DNA of 64,000 nt. Source: Streptococcus mitis. GTDB taxonomy: Bacteria > Bacillota > Bacilli > Lactobacillales > Streptococcaceae. How positions within the stretch are numbered: position 1 is the first letter of the stretch; each line of letters starts with the position of its first letter. The position numbers and the translations under genes are program-made. The notes under the pieces were generated by a model that made no database searches, was not told the origin of the DNA, and saw nothing but the letters and a program-made list of their open reading frames with translations. Shown in pieces: positions 10,605-20,829 of the stretch. The stretch covers positions 1-64,000 of the forward strand of contig NZ_SPGF01000001.1 in the NCBI RefSeq assembly GCF_005844455.1. Direction: 5' to 3'.

Positions 10605-12971
10605 CTATTTTCCAAAAATCTCTTTGAGATTTGCTTCTGTTATCCCAATCATGGCTGGGATGCTGTCCCAGTTTTCTTCGGTTAAGATGTAGGATTGTTC
10701 AGAGTCAGTTAATGTGGCAGTTTCAGAGACAGCTTGTGTCTTTTCTTCAACATTTTCAATTAAATCGCTGAAGCGTTCAATCAGATAGGTTTTTCGGGCT
10801 GTTCCGATGTGTTGGGTAGCATAGTCGAAGGCATGTAATTCGCCTAGTAAGATAAGTTTGCTTTTGGCGCGTGTAATGGCTGTGTAGATGAGATTCCGCT
10901 CCAGCATACGTCGGCTAGCACTGGTAATCGGTAGGATGACAACTGGGAACTCACTTCCCTGAGACTTATGGATACTCATGGCATAGGCCAGGCGAATCTT
11001 GTACCATTCGTTACGTGGGTAAGAGACCTCATTGCCATCAAAATCAATGACAATCTCATCTTGTTTCGATTCGGTATATTTTCCAGGAATCAGGTCTGTG
11101 ATGGCTCCCAAATCTCCATTAAAGACATTGATTTCAGCATCATTGACTAGGTGAATGACCTTGTCGCCCTTACGATAGTGGCATTGGGGAGCCTCAAAAC
11201 TGAGTTGATCTTTTTGTGGTGGATTGAGGAGGTCTTGCATGAGCTGGTTGATGGCATCAATCCCTGCCGTCCCTCGGTACATAGGAGCTAGAACTTGGAT
11301 ATCACGGGCAGGGATGCCACTTCTGAGGGCAGCGCCTAAGATTTTCTCAATGGTGGCAGGAATGTGACCGCTAGCAATTTCAAAATAGGAACGGTCTGCT
11401 TTTTTCTGGGTAAAGTCAGCTGGCAGGATACCCTGTCGAATCTGGCTAGCTAGGGTAACGATAGTTGATTCTTCACTTTGTCGGTAAATTTTTTCCAAGC
11501 GAGTCTGAGGAATCAAAGGAATATGAAGCAGATCCGCTAGAACCTGTCCAGGACTGACAGACGGTAGTTGGTCGCTGTCGCCCACGATGAGGATTTTACT
11601 ATTAGAAGAGATGTTGGAGAAGAGTTGATTGGCCAGCCAAGTATCGACCATAGAAAATTCGTCAACAATGATAAAGTCAGCATCCAGATAATCTTCCAGA
11701 TGGCTGGTATCGTCGTCTCCTGTCATTCCCAAATGGCGGTGTATGGTCGCGCTAGGCAAGCCTGTCAATTCATTCATGCGCCGAGCTGCTCGGCCAGTTG
11801 GAGCAGCAAGAAGAATTGGCAAGTTGCTTTTTTTCCTGAGGTCTAGTCCTTCTATAAGGGCATAAACAGCGATAATCCCATTGATAACAGTCGTCTTACC
11901 AGTACCGGGCCCACCTGTTAGGATAAAGACCTTGTTCTGGATAGCATCACAGATAGCCTGTTTTTGAATGCTATCATACTCAATTCCCAGTTCTTGCTCG
12001 ACAGTAGTGATATGCTTTTGAATAGTTTCTAAATCTTGACTCTTCTGTTTTCCTTTTTCAAGGATACGAACCAAGTGACTGCGGATGCCTTCCTCAGCGA
12101 AAAAGAGACTATTATCAAAGATTTTAGTATCAATCTGCTGAACCTTGTCTTCTTCGATCAGGTATGAAAGTTCTTGAGCCACTTGGCTGGGATCCAGTTC
12201 CACGGGACGGGAAGATTCAAGGAGAGTAAGGGTTTGTTCTAGCAAATCCCGTGCTTCAACATAGGTATCCCCTGTTTCCATACAGGCCTGAAAAAGACTA
12301 TGTACTAGACCGGCGCGAAAGCGTTCAGGAGCCTGACTTTCGATACCTAGTTCTTCCGCTAATTGGTCAGCAATGGTAAAGCCCAAGCCCTTGATATCCT
12401 CAACCAGTTGGTAGGGATAATTTTCAACCACATCAAGGGTTTCTTCCTTGTAAAAGTCTTGAATCTGGAAGGCTAGTTTATTGGGAATCCCGTAGTTGGC
12501 TAGTTTGGCCAAGACCATCTCCGTTCCGTAGTTGAGATGGAGAGTGGAGACGAAAGCCTCGCGATTTTTGGCAGAGAGTCCTGCGATGCCTTCTAGCTTT
12601 TCTGGGTGTTGCAGAATTTCGTCAATGGTATTGTCGCCATAGGTGTCCACGATTTTCTGAGCTGTCTTGAGACCAATTCCCTTGAAATGGCTACTTGAAA
12701 AGTACTTGACCAAGCCCTTGCTAGTTGGTTTTGCGCGTTCATAACGGCTGATTTGCAGTTGTTCTCCATACTTGGAGTGCTGGACAATTTGCCCCCAAAA
12801 AGTGTAGTCTTCGCCCTCAATCACATCAGCCATGGTACCGGTGACAATGATTTCAAAATCATCAAAATTTTCTGCGTCTGTATCTTCGATTTCTAGGAGG
12901 AGGATACGATAAAAATTGCTGGGATTTTCAAAAATAATCCGTTCAATGGTTCCTGAAAAATAAACTTCCAT
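10605..12971 (-). CDS. recD2: RecD2-type ATP-dependent DNA helicase
   Basis: A 5'-3' helicase of superfamily 1B that works in DNA repair without RecBC. The 788-aa protein has a helix-hairpin-helix N-terminal region, Walker A GGPGTGKTT (near 349-357), Walker B IIVDEFSMVD (near 430) and the C-terminal SIHKSQGSEFPVVI motif. I chose the start at 12971 (MEVYFSGT) because AAAGGA lies 7 nt upstream; an in-frame ATG 15 nt earlier is also possible. It is transcribed against tig. Confidence 0.95.
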   Translation of the reverse strand: MEVYFSGTIERIIFENPSNFYRILLLEIEDTDAENFDDFEIIVTGTMADVIEGEDYTFWGQIVQHSKYGEQLQISRYERAKPTSKGLVKYFSSSHFKGIGLKTAQKIVDTYGDNTIDEILQHPEKLEGIAGLSAKNREAFVSTLHLNYGTEMVLAKLANYGIPNKLAFQIQDFYKEETLDVVENYPYQLVEDIKGLGFTIADQLAEELGIESQAPERFRAGLVHSLFQACMETGDTYVEARDLLEQTLTLLESSRPVELDPSQVAQELSYLIEEDKVQQIDTKIFDNSLFFAEEGIRSHLVRILEKGKQKSQDLETIQKHITTVEQELGIEYDSIQKQAICDAIQNKVFILTGGPGTGKTTVINGIIAVYALIEGLDLRKKSNLPILLAAPTGRAARRMNELTGLPSATIHRHLGMTGDDDTSHLEDYLDADFIIVDEFSMVDTWLANQLFSNISSNSKILIVGDSDQLPSVSPGQVLADLLHIPLIPQTRLEKIYRQSEESTIVTLASQIRQGILPADFTQKKADRSYFEIASGHIPATIEKILGAALRSGIPARDIQVLAPMYRGTAGIDAINQLMQDLLNPPQKDQLSFEAPQCHYRKGDKVIHLVNDAEINVFNGDLGAITDLIPGKYTESKQDEIVIDFDGNEVSYPRNEWYKIRLAYAMSIHKSQGSEFPVVILPITSASRRMLERNLIYTAITRAKSKLILLGELHAFDYATQHIGTARKTYLIERFSDLIENVEEKTQAVSETATLTDSEQSYILTEENWDSIPAMIGITEANLKEIFGK

Positions 12972-13017
12972 AAAATTCCTTTGCATGAATAGGTGAGAGT
13001 TGGGGTTGTTTTTATTT

Positions 13018-13132
13018 TATACTCTTCGAAAATCTCTTCAAACCGCGTCAGCTCTATCTGCAACCTCAAAACACTGTTTTGAGCAACCTGCGGCTAGCTT
13101 CCTAGTTTGCTCTTTGATTTTCATTGAGTATT
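13018..13132. repeat. BOX element
   Basis: TATACTCTTCGAAAATCTC at the left and GATTTTCATTGAGTATT at the right, with the BOX interior CAAAACACTGTTTTGAGCAA. It lies between recD2 and lepB. Confidence 0.9.
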
Positions 13133-13163
13133 AGTCAACAACCAATCCCTTCTCACGATAGAA

Positions 13164-13197
13164 GAAGAGGCTGAGATTGTTGATTCTCGGCCTCTTC
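13164..13197 (-). terminator. terminator of the rnhC-lepB transcript
   Basis: A 13-bp stem (GAAGAGGCTGAGA / TCTCGGCCTCTTC, one G-U pair) lies just beyond the lepB stop. The T run on the minus strand is weak. Confidence 0.65.
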
Positions 13198-13203
13198 GAT
13201 TTC

Positions 13204-13818
13204 TTAAAATGTTCCGATACGGGTGATTGGCCAGAAGCGGAATTTAGCTTCCCCTGTGATATCTTTTGCTTTAAAGGTACCTACGTGGCGGCTGTCGCTC
13301 GAAACCAAGCGGTCATCTCCGAGGAGAAGGTATTCTCCTTCTGGAACAGTAAAGCTAAAGTTGGTGTTGTAGTTGACATCAACTGTGAAGGCTTGAGCTT
13401 TTTGAGCGATACTTCTAAAGAAAGTTCCTTTATTTCCTTCAAATCCCTTGCCTGAGTAGGTGCTTTGGAGTTTGTCATCCTTGAAACGTTTGATGTAGTC
13501 AGCTAGGTAAGGCTCGTCCGTCTCTTTATCATTGATGTAAAGTTTATCGTTTTCGTAACGGATGGTGTCGCCAGGCATTCCAATCACGCGCTTGACGATG
13601 TCCTTATTGCCATCTTCCTCATGAGCCACCACGATATCAAAACGGTCAATAGGGAGGTGTTTGACAACAAAGAGGATTTCGCCATCCGCTAGGGTAGGAT
13701 CCATAGAATGTCCTTCTACGCGGACGTTACTCCAAAAAAAGATACGGCTCAAAGCTAGTAATGACAGAATCAGGAGGAATAATCCCCACTCTTTTAAGAA
13801 ATTTTTAAATGAATTCAT
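13204..13818 (-). CDS. lepB: type I signal peptidase
   Basis: It cleaves Sec signal peptides on the outer face of the membrane. The 204-aa protein has one N-terminal transmembrane helix (about 10-28). The catalytic Ser38 lies in GHSMDPTL and the general-base Lys76 in DIVKRVIGMPGDTI, followed by the box LLGDDRLVSSDSRHVG. It starts 3 nt after the end of rnhC, in one operon with it. Confidence 0.97.
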   Translation of the reverse strand: MNSFKNFLKEWGLFLLILSLLALSRIFFWSNVRVEGHSMDPTLADGEILFVVKHLPIDRFDIVVAHEEDGNKDIVKRVIGMPGDTIRYENDKLYINDKETDEPYLADYIKRFKDDKLQSTYSGKGFEGNKGTFFRSIAQKAQAFTVDVNYNTNFSFTVPEGEYLLLGDDRLVSSDSRHVGTFKAKDITGEAKFRFWPITRIGTF

Positions 13819-13821
13819 AAC

Positions 13822-14703
13822 TTACCTTTCTAAGCGTTTTTTCGCTTTTTCAGTATTTTTAAAGTGCAATTTGGCGCAGAAGTTAAGTCCCTGCATACCA
13901 TAGGCTTGTAAAATCTGGCTAGCCACCTTGTCAGAAGCCGTTCCAGCTCCACTTGGAAGTTGATAGCCCAGTTCTTGTCCCAGATTTTCAAGATTTTCCA
14001 GAAAGAGATCACGCGCAATGATAGAAGAAACTGCGACAGCCAAGTATTTGCCCTCAGCCTTTTCTTCTAAGCTGATAGGATTGCTGAAACGATTGGCCTC
14101 TTGTGCCAAGTACTTGTCATAATTTTTAGCACTGGTAAAGGCATCAATCACAATTTTCTCAGGCTGAAGACCTTTTTGAAGGAGGAGATAGATAGCCTGA
14201 TTATGGAGGGCAACCTTAACCGAAACAGCATTGTAGCGGTCTCCGATGACCTCGTTGTACTTGCTTGGTGAGAGAAGGAGTGCCTGGTGCTGGATTTTTT
14301 CCTTGAGAATAGGAGCAAGCTGACGGATCTTTTGGTCTGTCAGAGTCTTAGAATCTCCCACACCGAGTTTTCGCAAGAAGTCATGCTGGTCAGGTGTGAC
14401 AAAGGAAGCCACAACTGCAAGCCCACCAAAGTAGGAACCATTTCCTACCTCATCTGTCCCAATCAAAGGAAGATTTTGTCCGCTGATTTCCTCTGCAAGC
14501 TGATAGCCAAAGAAACTGGCGTATTTCTCAGCCCCTTCACCCTGAAGCAAGACCTTTCCAGAAGTATAGATAGAAGCCGTTGCCTGAGGTAGTTTCAAAA
14601 AGTAGCGGATATAGGGATTCTTACTGGGAGCCAGACTGCTTTGATAGTGTTCAAGAAAAGCCTGAATCTCCTTTTCGCTTGGTGTGAGTGTTATACTTGC
14701 CAT
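13822..14703 (-). CDS. rnhC: ribonuclease HIII
   Basis: It removes RNA from RNA-DNA hybrids. The 293-aa protein has the TBP-like N-terminal substrate-binding domain (about 1-75) and the catalytic core beginning [14 protein letters not shown] (acidic residues D84 and E85). This GNGSYFGG form separates HIII from HII enzymes. It is transcribed divergently from zapA and upstream of lepB. Confidence 0.96.
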   Translation of the reverse strand: MASITLTPSEKEIQAFLEHYQSSLAPSKNPYIRYFLKLPQATASIYTSGKVLLQGEGAEKYASFFGYQLAEEISGQNLPLIGTDEVGNGSYFGGLAVVASFVTPDQHDFLRKLGVGDSKTLTDQKIRQLAPILKEKIQHQALLLSPSKYNEVIGDRYNAVSVKVALHNQAIYLLLQKGLQPEKIVIDAFTSAKNYDKYLAQEANRFSNPISLEEKAEGKYLAVAVSSIIARDLFLENLENLGQELGYQLPSGAGTASDKVASQILQAYGMQGLNFCAKLHFKNTEKAKKRLER

Positions 14704-14743
14704 AGTTTCTATTGTACCACAAAAGCAGGAGAATTTGTAAAAA

Positions 14744-14772
14744 CTGACAAAGTTAGCGAATTTTGGTATAAT
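14744..14772 (+). promoter_or_regulatory. promoter of zapA-cvpA
   Basis: CTGACA (14744-14749), a 17-nt spacer and TATAAT (14767-14772), 18 nt before the zapA start. On the opposite strand TACAAT just upstream of rnhC is a probable -10 for that gene. Confidence 0.75.
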
Positions 14773-14789
14773 ATCGTGAGGTGAATTTT

Positions 14790-15092
14790 ATGGCAAATCT
14801 AAATCGATTCAAATTTACATTCGGGAAAAAATCATTAACCTTGACAAGCGAGCATGATAACCTTTTTATGGAGGAAATCGCTAAGGTTGCGACAGAAAAA
14901 TACCAAGCAATTAAAGAACAAATGCCTAGTGCAGACGATGAAACAATCGCTCTTTTGTTGGCAGTCAACTGTTTGTCAACTCAACTCAGCCGTGAGATTG
15001 AATTTGACGATAAGGAGCAAGAACTCGAAGAACTCCGTCACAAACTCGTGACTTGCAAGCAAGAACAGAGCAAGATTGAGGATTCCTTATGA
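14790..15092 (+). CDS. zapA: cell division protein ZapA
   Basis: ZapA binds FtsZ and bundles protofilaments at the division ring. The 100-aa protein has an N-terminal beta/alpha head (NRFKFTFGKKSLTLTSEH) and a C-terminal coiled coil (DKEQELEELRHKLVTCKQEQ). The ATG at 14790 has AGGTGA at good spacing; the GTG at 14781 would overlap that site. The stop overlaps cvpA by 4 nt. Confidence 0.85.
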   Translation: MANLNRFKFTFGKKSLTLTSEHDNLFMEEIAKVATEKYQAIKEQMPSADDETIALLLAVNCLSTQLSREIEFDDKEQELEELRHKLVTCKQEQSKIEDSL

Positions 15093-15637
15093 TTTCACTC
15101 CTTCTTCTATTGGTTTTGGCTTGGGGATTTTATATCGGCTATCGGAGAGGCCTGCTCTTACAGCTTTACTACCTGATTTCAGCCATGGCATCTGCTTTTG
15201 TGGCTGGCCAGTTTTACAAGGGGCTTGGTGAGCAATTCCATTTATTGCTCCCTTATGCAAACCCGCAGGAGGGTCAGGGAACTTTCTTTTTCCCATCGGA
15301 TCAACTCTTTCAGTTGGATAAGGTCTTTTACGCAGGGATTGGCTACTTGCTTGTATTTGGGATTGTCTATAGCATCGGTCGTTTGCTTGGTCTCCTGTTA
15401 CACTTACTTCCTAGTAAAAAACTGGGTGGCAAGTTGTTCCAAGTTTCAGCAGGTATCTTGTCCATGTTGGTGACCTTATTTGTCTTGCAAATGGCCTTGA
15501 CTATCTTGGCGACCATTCCCTTGGCAGCTATACAAAATCCTCTTGAAAAGAGTATCGTTGCAAAATACATCATCCAGAGCATACCAGTAACAACCAGTTG
15601 GCTCAAACAAATCTGGGTGACAAATTTAATCGGATAA
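15089..15637 (+). CDS. cvpA: CvpA family membrane protein
   Basis: A 182-aa protein with four predicted membrane helices (starts near 1, 25, 80 and 115). It matches the CvpA (colicin V production) family, whose molecular role in Gram-positives is poorly known. It is translationally coupled to zapA (ATGA overlap) and followed by a terminator. Confidence 0.85.
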   Translation: MISLLLLLVLAWGFYIGYRRGLLLQLYYLISAMASAFVAGQFYKGLGEQFHLLLPYANPQEGQGTFFFPSDQLFQLDKVFYAGIGYLLVFGIVYSIGRLLGLLLHLLPSKKLGGKLFQVSAGILSMLVTLFVLQMALTILATIPLAAIQNPLEKSIVAKYIIQSIPVTTSWLKQIWVTNLIG

Positions 15638-15666
15638 AAAGGGCAGGAATTTTCCTAGCCCTTTGT
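15636..15666 (+). terminator. terminator of zapA-cvpA
   Basis: The stem AAAAGGGC-AGGA / TCCT-A-GCCCTTT begins at the cvpA stop codon. Confidence 0.8.
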
Positions 15667-15705
15667 TTACAGATTGACTAGAATCTATCAGAATGTAAAA
15701 AGCTA

Positions 15706-15819
15706 ATACTCTTCGAAAATCTCTTCAAACCACGTCAGCTTCCATCTCAACCTCAAAACACTGTTTTGAGCAATCTGCGGCTAGCTTCCTAGTTTGCTTT
15801 TTGATTTTCATTGAGCATA
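15706..15819. repeat. BOX element
   Basis: ATACTCTTCGAAAATCTC to GATTTTCATTGAGCAT, with the interior CAAAACACTGTTTTGAGCAA as in the copy at 13018. It lies 35 nt upstream of mutS2. Confidence 0.9.
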
Positions 15820-15853
15820 ATACACCTAGACATTCAAAGACAAGGAAATAAAG

Positions 15854-18190
15854 ATGAACAAGAAAATATTAGAAACATTAGAGTTCAATAAGGTCAAGGC
15901 CTTGTTTGAACCTCATTTGTTGACTGAGCAGGGTTTGGAGCAATTGAGACAGCTAGCTCCGACTGCTAAAGCGGATAAAATCAAACAGGCTTTTGCTGAG
16001 ATGAAGGAAATGCAGTCTCTCTTTGTCGAGCAACCGCATTTTACCATTCTCGCAACTAAGGAAATCGCAGGAGTCTGCAAGCGATTGGAGATGGGAGCAG
16101 ACCTCAATATTGAGGAGTTCCTACTCTTGAAGCGCGTACTTCTTTCCAGCAGAGAACTGCAAAGTTTTTATGCCAATCTGGAAAATGTCAGCTTGACAGA
16201 ATTAGCCCTTTGGTTTGAGAAATTACATGATTTTCCGCAATTACAAGGAAATCTCCAAGCCTTTAATGATGCAGGTTTCATTGAAAATTTCGCCAGTGAA
16301 GAATTGGCGCGAATCCGTCGAAAAATCCATGATAGCGAAAGTCAGGTACGCGATGTTTTACAAGACTTGCTTAAGCAAAAAGCGCAGATGTTGACGGAAG
16401 GAATTGTTGCTAGCAGAAATGGCCGTCAGGTTTTACCAGTCAAAAATACTTATCGCAACAAGATTGCAGGTGTTGTTCATGATATTTCTGCTAGTGGAAA
16501 CACCGTCTATATCGAACCCCGTGAGGTGGTCAAACTGAGCGAAGAAATTGCTAGTTTACGAGCAGATGAGCGCTATGAAATGCTTCGCATTCTCCAAGAA
16601 ATTTCTGAACGTGTCCGCCCTCATGCTACTGAGATTGCCAATGATGCTTGGATTATCGGACATCTGGACTTGATTCGTGCCAAGGTTCGTTTTATCCAAG
16701 AAAGACAAGCAGTTGTACCTCAGCTGTCAGAAAATCAGGAGATTCAACTGCTCCATGTCTGCCATCCTTTGGTCAAAAAGGCCGTCGCAAATGATGTCCA
16801 TTTTGGCCAAGATTTAACAGCCATTGTCATTACAGGTCCCAATACAGGTGGGAAGACTATCATGCTTAAAACTCTGGGCTTGACGCAGGTTATGGCTCAG
16901 TCTGGTTTGCCGATTTTAGCAGACAAGGGAAGTCGTGTTGGTATTTTTGAAGAAATCTTTGCTGATATTGGCGATGAGCAATCTATTGAGCAAAGCTTGT
17001 CTACCTTCTCTAGCCACATGACCAATATCGTGGATATTCTTGGAAAGGTCAATCAACATTCCCTTTTACTCTTGGATGAGTTGGGGGCTGGTACAGACCC
17101 TCAAGAAGGAGCTGCTCTTGCCATGGCTATTCTGGAGGATCTTCGTTTACGTCAAGTCAAGACCATGGCGACTACCCACTATCCCGAACTCAAGGCTTAT
17201 GGTATCGAGACAGCCTTTGTGCAAAATGCCAGCATGGAGTTTGATACTGCGACTCTTCGCCCGACTTATCGCTTTATGCAGGGCGTGCCTGGTCGAAGCA
17301 ATGCCTTTGAAATTGCCAAACGTCTGGGCTTGTCAGATGTCATCGTAGGAGATGCTAGCCAGCAGGTCGATCAGGATAATGATGTCAATCGTATCATTGA
17401 GCAACTAGAAGAGCAGACGCTAGAGAGTCGCAAACGCTTGGACAATATCCGTGAGGTGGAGCAAGAAAATCTCAAGATGAACCGTGCTCTCAAAAAACTC
17501 TACAACGAGCTCAATCGTGAAAAGGAAACGGAGCTCAACAAGGCGCGTGAACAGGCTGCTGAGATTGTGGATATGGCCCTCAGTGAAAGTGACCAGATTC
17601 TCAAGAATCTCCATAGCAAATCTCAACTCAAACCCCATGAAATCATTGAAGCCAAGGCCAAGCTGAAAAAATTGGCTCCTGAAAAAGTGGACTTGTCTAA
17701 AAACAAGGTCCTTCAAAAGGCCAAGAAAAAACGAGCTCCAAAGGCGGGAGATGATATCGTGGTTCTCAGTTACGGTCAGCGTGGTACCTTGACAAGTCAG
17801 CTTAAGGATGGCCGCTGGGAAGCCCAAGTCGGATTAATCAAGATGACCTTGGAGGAAAAAGAATTTGATCTTGTTCAAGCCCAGCAAGAAAAGCAAGTCA
17901 AGAAGAAACAGGTCAATGTTGTGAAACGAACTTCTGGCCGAGGTCCACAAGCAAGACTGGATCTTCGAGGCAAACGCTATGAAGAAGCCATGAATGAGCT
18001 AGATGCCTTTATCGACCAAGCTTTGCTTAACAATATGGCTCAAGTTGATATCATCCATGGTATCGGAACAGGAGTCATCCGTGAAGGAGTTACCAAATAC
18101 TTGCAAAGAAACAAACATGTCAAGAGTTTTGGCTATGCCCCACAAAATGCTGGAGGCAGTGGCGCGACTATTGTGACCTTTAAAGGATAA
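15854..18190 (+). CDS. mutS2: MutS2 (ribosome rescue/anti-recombination ATPase with Smr domain)
   Basis: A 778-aa MutS-family ATPase. It lacks the mismatch-recognition domain of MutS1. It has lever/clamp helices, Walker A GPNTGGKT (near 328), [15 protein letters not shown] as Walker B, a long coiled coil (about 510-600) and a C-terminal Smr nuclease domain ([11 protein letters not shown] ... [12 protein letters not shown]). MutS2 proteins suppress recombination and, in Bacillus, split collided ribosomes. It is followed by a hairpin terminator. Confidence 0.97.
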   Translation: MNKKILETLEFNKVKALFEPHLLTEQGLEQLRQLAPTAKADKIKQAFAEMKEMQSLFVEQPHFTILATKEIAGVCKRLEMGADLNIEEFLLLKRVLLSSRELQSFYANLENVSLTELALWFEKLHDFPQLQGNLQAFNDAGFIENFASEELARIRRKIHDSESQVRDVLQDLLKQKAQMLTEGIVASRNGRQVLPVKNTYRNKIAGVVHDISASGNTVYIEPREVVKLSEEIASLRADERYEMLRILQEISERVRPHATEIANDAWIIGHLDLIRAKVRFIQERQAVVPQLSENQEIQLLHVCHPLVKKAVANDVHFGQDLTAIVITGPNTGGKTIMLKTLGLTQVMAQSGLPILADKGSRVGIFEEIFADIGDEQSIEQSLSTFSSHMTNIVDILGKVNQHSLLLLDELGAGTDPQEGAALAMAILEDLRLRQVKTMATTHYPELKAYGIETAFVQNASMEFDTATLRPTYRFMQGVPGRSNAFEIAKRLGLSDVIVGDASQQVDQDNDVNRIIEQLEEQTLESRKRLDNIREVEQENLKMNRALKKLYNELNREKETELNKAREQAAEIVDMALSESDQILKNLHSKSQLKPHEIIEAKAKLKKLAPEKVDLSKNKVLQKAKKKRAPKAGDDIVVLSYGQRGTLTSQLKDGRWEAQVGLIKMTLEEKEFDLVQAQQEKQVKKKQVNVVKRTSGRGPQARLDLRGKRYEEAMNELDAFIDQALLNNMAQVDIIHGIGTGVIREGVTKYLQRNKHVKSFGYAPQNAGGSGATIVTFKG

Positions 18191-18193
18191 GAA

Positions 18194-18228
18194 AAGCCTG
18201 AGGAAATGTTGTCCTCAAGCTTTTTTAT
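18194..18228 (+). terminator. terminator of mutS2
   Basis: The stem AGCCTGAGGA / TCCTCAAGCT is followed by TTTTTT. Confidence 0.85.
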
Positions 18229-18252
18229 CATTTCTTTTAAACATGCTCAAAT

Positions 18253-18324
18253 ATGCTATAATAGAACTAGAAAATTGAATAAAACCGAAGGGTATACCCT
18301 TCCTTTATATATACATATAAAGGA
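18253..18324 (+). promoter_or_regulatory. promoter region of mod with two inverted repeats
   Basis: An extended -10 (TGCTATAAT) lies near 18254-18262. Downstream are a perfect 14-bp palindrome AAGGGTATACCCTT (18288-18301) and a hairpin with perfect 10-bp arms TCCTTTATAT / ATATAAAGGA (18301-18310, 18315-18324; loop ATAC). Both lie in the probable 5' untranslated region of the methyltransferase gene. They could be operators or a leader hairpin. Confidence 0.5.
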
Positions 18325-18371
18325 ATACTATCAGCTCTTCACAAATTTTAAGTGAGAAGGAGATTCCGTAT

Positions 18372-19910
18372 ATGAAGCACGAATTGGAGCAGGTTCTCTC
18401 TAAAAATCCCAAGTTTTTAGTGGACGGTGTGCTAAATAAAAATAAGCTGGCTGAGCTGGCAAGGCAGTACAGTCCTGACTTACTCAATCAGTTGATGAGT
18501 AATGAAAAAATGACCAATCATTTCTTTTCAAAGCTACAAAATGGGGTGTTGGTCTTTAAGAAAGATATCTTTTTGCAATTTCTAAATAACAAGGAGTTCT
18601 TGCCAGACAGCTTTACAGCCTACAAAACAAAAATAGGTCTTGGGGCGCCAGACAGAAACTATCTTTCTGAAAATAAAGAAGTTGTGCTAAATTTTCCTTA
18701 TAAAGATTGTGTGCTTGAGGGAGGGCAAACCAAGGACGATGTGAAACGTCAAGAGATTTTCTTTAACGAGACGCTTGCTCCAGCGGAAATCAATCGCTTG
18801 CTAGACGAGAAGGTGTTGAGCAATTTCAAGCGTTATGATAAAGACGGTGAGCACGAGGTTGAGGAGTTAAAGGATACAGATAACCTTATTATCAAGGGAA
18901 ATAATCTTCTTGCACTGCATAGCCTCAAGAAACGCTTTGCTGGGAAGGTCAAGTTGATTTATATTGACGTTCCATACTATTTTCGAAAAAATATTGGAGA
19001 TGCTTTTCAATACAATTCCAATTTTAAAATGTCAACGTGGTTGGTATTTTTGAAAAATCGATTAGAAATAGCTAAAGAGTTACTTAGTGATAAAGGTTCT
19101 ATTTGGATTCATACGGGTGAAGATGGTATGCACTATCTAAAAGTATTAAGTGATTCTATTTTTGGACAAGATAAGTTTATTGGGACACTACCAAGAAAAA
19201 CTCGTGATGGAAAATCGGATGTTCCTTTTAACTTTTCTCAGGATTTTGATTGGATTTTAGTATACACAAAAGGAAACGAAGGCGATGCAATCGTTGGTCG
19301 TGAAGTAGAACGAAAATATTATGAAACTCCAGATTTTCCTAATCGTCCTTGGCGTACAGCTGATTTAACAAGTCAAAGAACAGTAATTGAACGACCAAAT
19401 TCTAATTTTACAATGATCAATCCCAAAACAGGTAAAGAATACCCTGTTAATCCTAACCGTTCGTGGGCTGTTACAAAAGATACATTCTATGAGTGGTATC
19501 AAAATGGAGGAATTGGATTTCCAGACGACTATGATTTTATGAAAGGCGATAGACCTTTTAGACGTGTTTTTAAAGATGAAGATATGTCTAAGTCAAAACC
19601 AGTTTATTCAAGTAGTGATACCTTGTTAAAAGAATTTATTACGGATTTATTAGCTAAAACAAAAAATAAAGATGGAAACGATGAAATGACTAACTTGTCT
19701 AATCGTGATGCTTTTTCGTATGCAAAACCCGAAAGACTGATAAAGGATATTTTACAAATTTCTACAATCGAAAATGATATCGTTCTTGATTTCTTCATGG
19801 GGTTTCGTGTCATAATAATGACACAGGCAAATAGTCAAGTAAATACAAGGGTTTTAGAGCTTCTACCAAAGTTTAAAATCAAAAAAATGAATCGTTGGTG
19901 TGCTGTTTAG
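18372..19910 (+). pseudogene. mod: type III restriction-modification methyltransferase (Mod), truncated by ICE insertion
   Basis: A beta-class adenine methyltransferase. The N-terminal Mod region is followed by NLIIKGNNLLALHSL and the catalytic block IDVPYYF (consensus has DPPY; the second residue here is Val), then STWLVFLKNRLEIAKELL. The C-terminal SAM motif starts normally (ENDIVLDFFMG, ending near 19800) but the expected S-G/A-T-T-x-A-V does not follow. Instead 36 unrelated codons run to the stop at 19910. The natural 3' end and the partner res gene must lie beyond the inserted element, outside the window. No methylation activity is expected. Confidence 0.85.
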
Positions 19911-19969
19911 AGCAGTTATTAAGAAAATAAATGTTGTAAACAGTACATCAGCATAAAGGAGGAACTCAT

Positions 19970-20818
19970 ATGTCCAAGGAAAAAAAAGAGACGATTGAAG
20001 CAAAAGGATTTGCTATTCAAATTTATACTGAAGACTTTCAAAACGACTATATAAGTCTAACGGATATTGCTAGATATAAAAGCGATGAACCAAGTGATGT
20101 AATTAAAAATTGGATGAGAAGAAAAGATACAATTGAATTTCTTGGTTTATGGGAAAGCTTAAACAACATGAATTTCAATTCGGTCGAATTCGACCGAATT
20201 AAATCGGAAGCTGGATATAATTCCTTTACACTGTCCCCTAAGAAATGGGTAGAAAAAACAGACGCAATCGGAATTATCTCAAAAGGCGGAAGATACGGTG
20301 GTGCATTTGCACATACAGATATTGCCTTTGAATTTGCTTCATGGATTTCTGCTGAATTTAAGATGTATGTAATTCAGGATTACAAAAGACTTAAGTCAGA
20401 TGAAAACTCTAAGCTATCATTAGGTTGGAATCTTAATCGAGAAATTTCCAAGATTAACTACAAAATTCATACAGACGCAATCAAAGAATATCTCTTAAAA
20501 GATCTTACCAACGAACAGTTGTCTTACAAGTATGCAAGTGAAGCAGATATGCTCAATGTAGCCTTGTTTAACAAGAGAGCTAAACAGTGGCGTGAAGAAA
20601 ATCCTGAGTTAAAGGGCAATATGAGAGACTATGCAAGTCTGAATGAATTACTTGTTCTTGCAAATATGGAAAGCTATAATGCAATTCTTATTGGTAAAGG
20701 TATGGATCAAAAAGAAAGAATGATAGAACTTAGAAAGCTTGCCAGAACTCAGCTGATGTCAATTGAAAAGTTGAACAATACAGGTATTAAGAGTTTAGAG
20801 GATAAATCAAAGAAATAG
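19970..20818 (+). CDS. KilA-N domain DNA-binding protein
   Basis: A 282-aa protein. An N-terminal KilA-N domain (YISLTDIARYKSDEPSDVIKNWM ... TDIAFEFASWISAEFKMYVIQDY, about 25-140) is followed by a helical region typical of phage and ICE versions. KilA-N proteins bind DNA; their role in conjugative elements is not established. It is preceded by AAAGGAGG. A perfect 24-bp palindrome lies within its own coding sequence at 20177-20200. It is the first gene inside the ICE. Confidence 0.88.
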   Translation: MSKEKKETIEAKGFAIQIYTEDFQNDYISLTDIARYKSDEPSDVIKNWMRRKDTIEFLGLWESLNNMNFNSVEFDRIKSEAGYNSFTLSPKKWVEKTDAIGIISKGGRYGGAFAHTDIAFEFASWISAEFKMYVIQDYKRLKSDENSKLSLGWNLNREISKINYKIHTDAIKEYLLKDLTNEQLSYKYASEADMLNVALFNKRAKQWREENPELKGNMRDYASLNELLVLANMESYNAILIGKGMDQKERMIELRKLARTQLMSIEKLNNTGIKSLEDKSKK

Positions 20819-20829
20819 AGAGGTCTGTT

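Noticed and set aside
11568-11846. 92-codon frame opposite recD2
   Set aside because: It lies wholly within the conserved helicase core on the other strand; no start signal.
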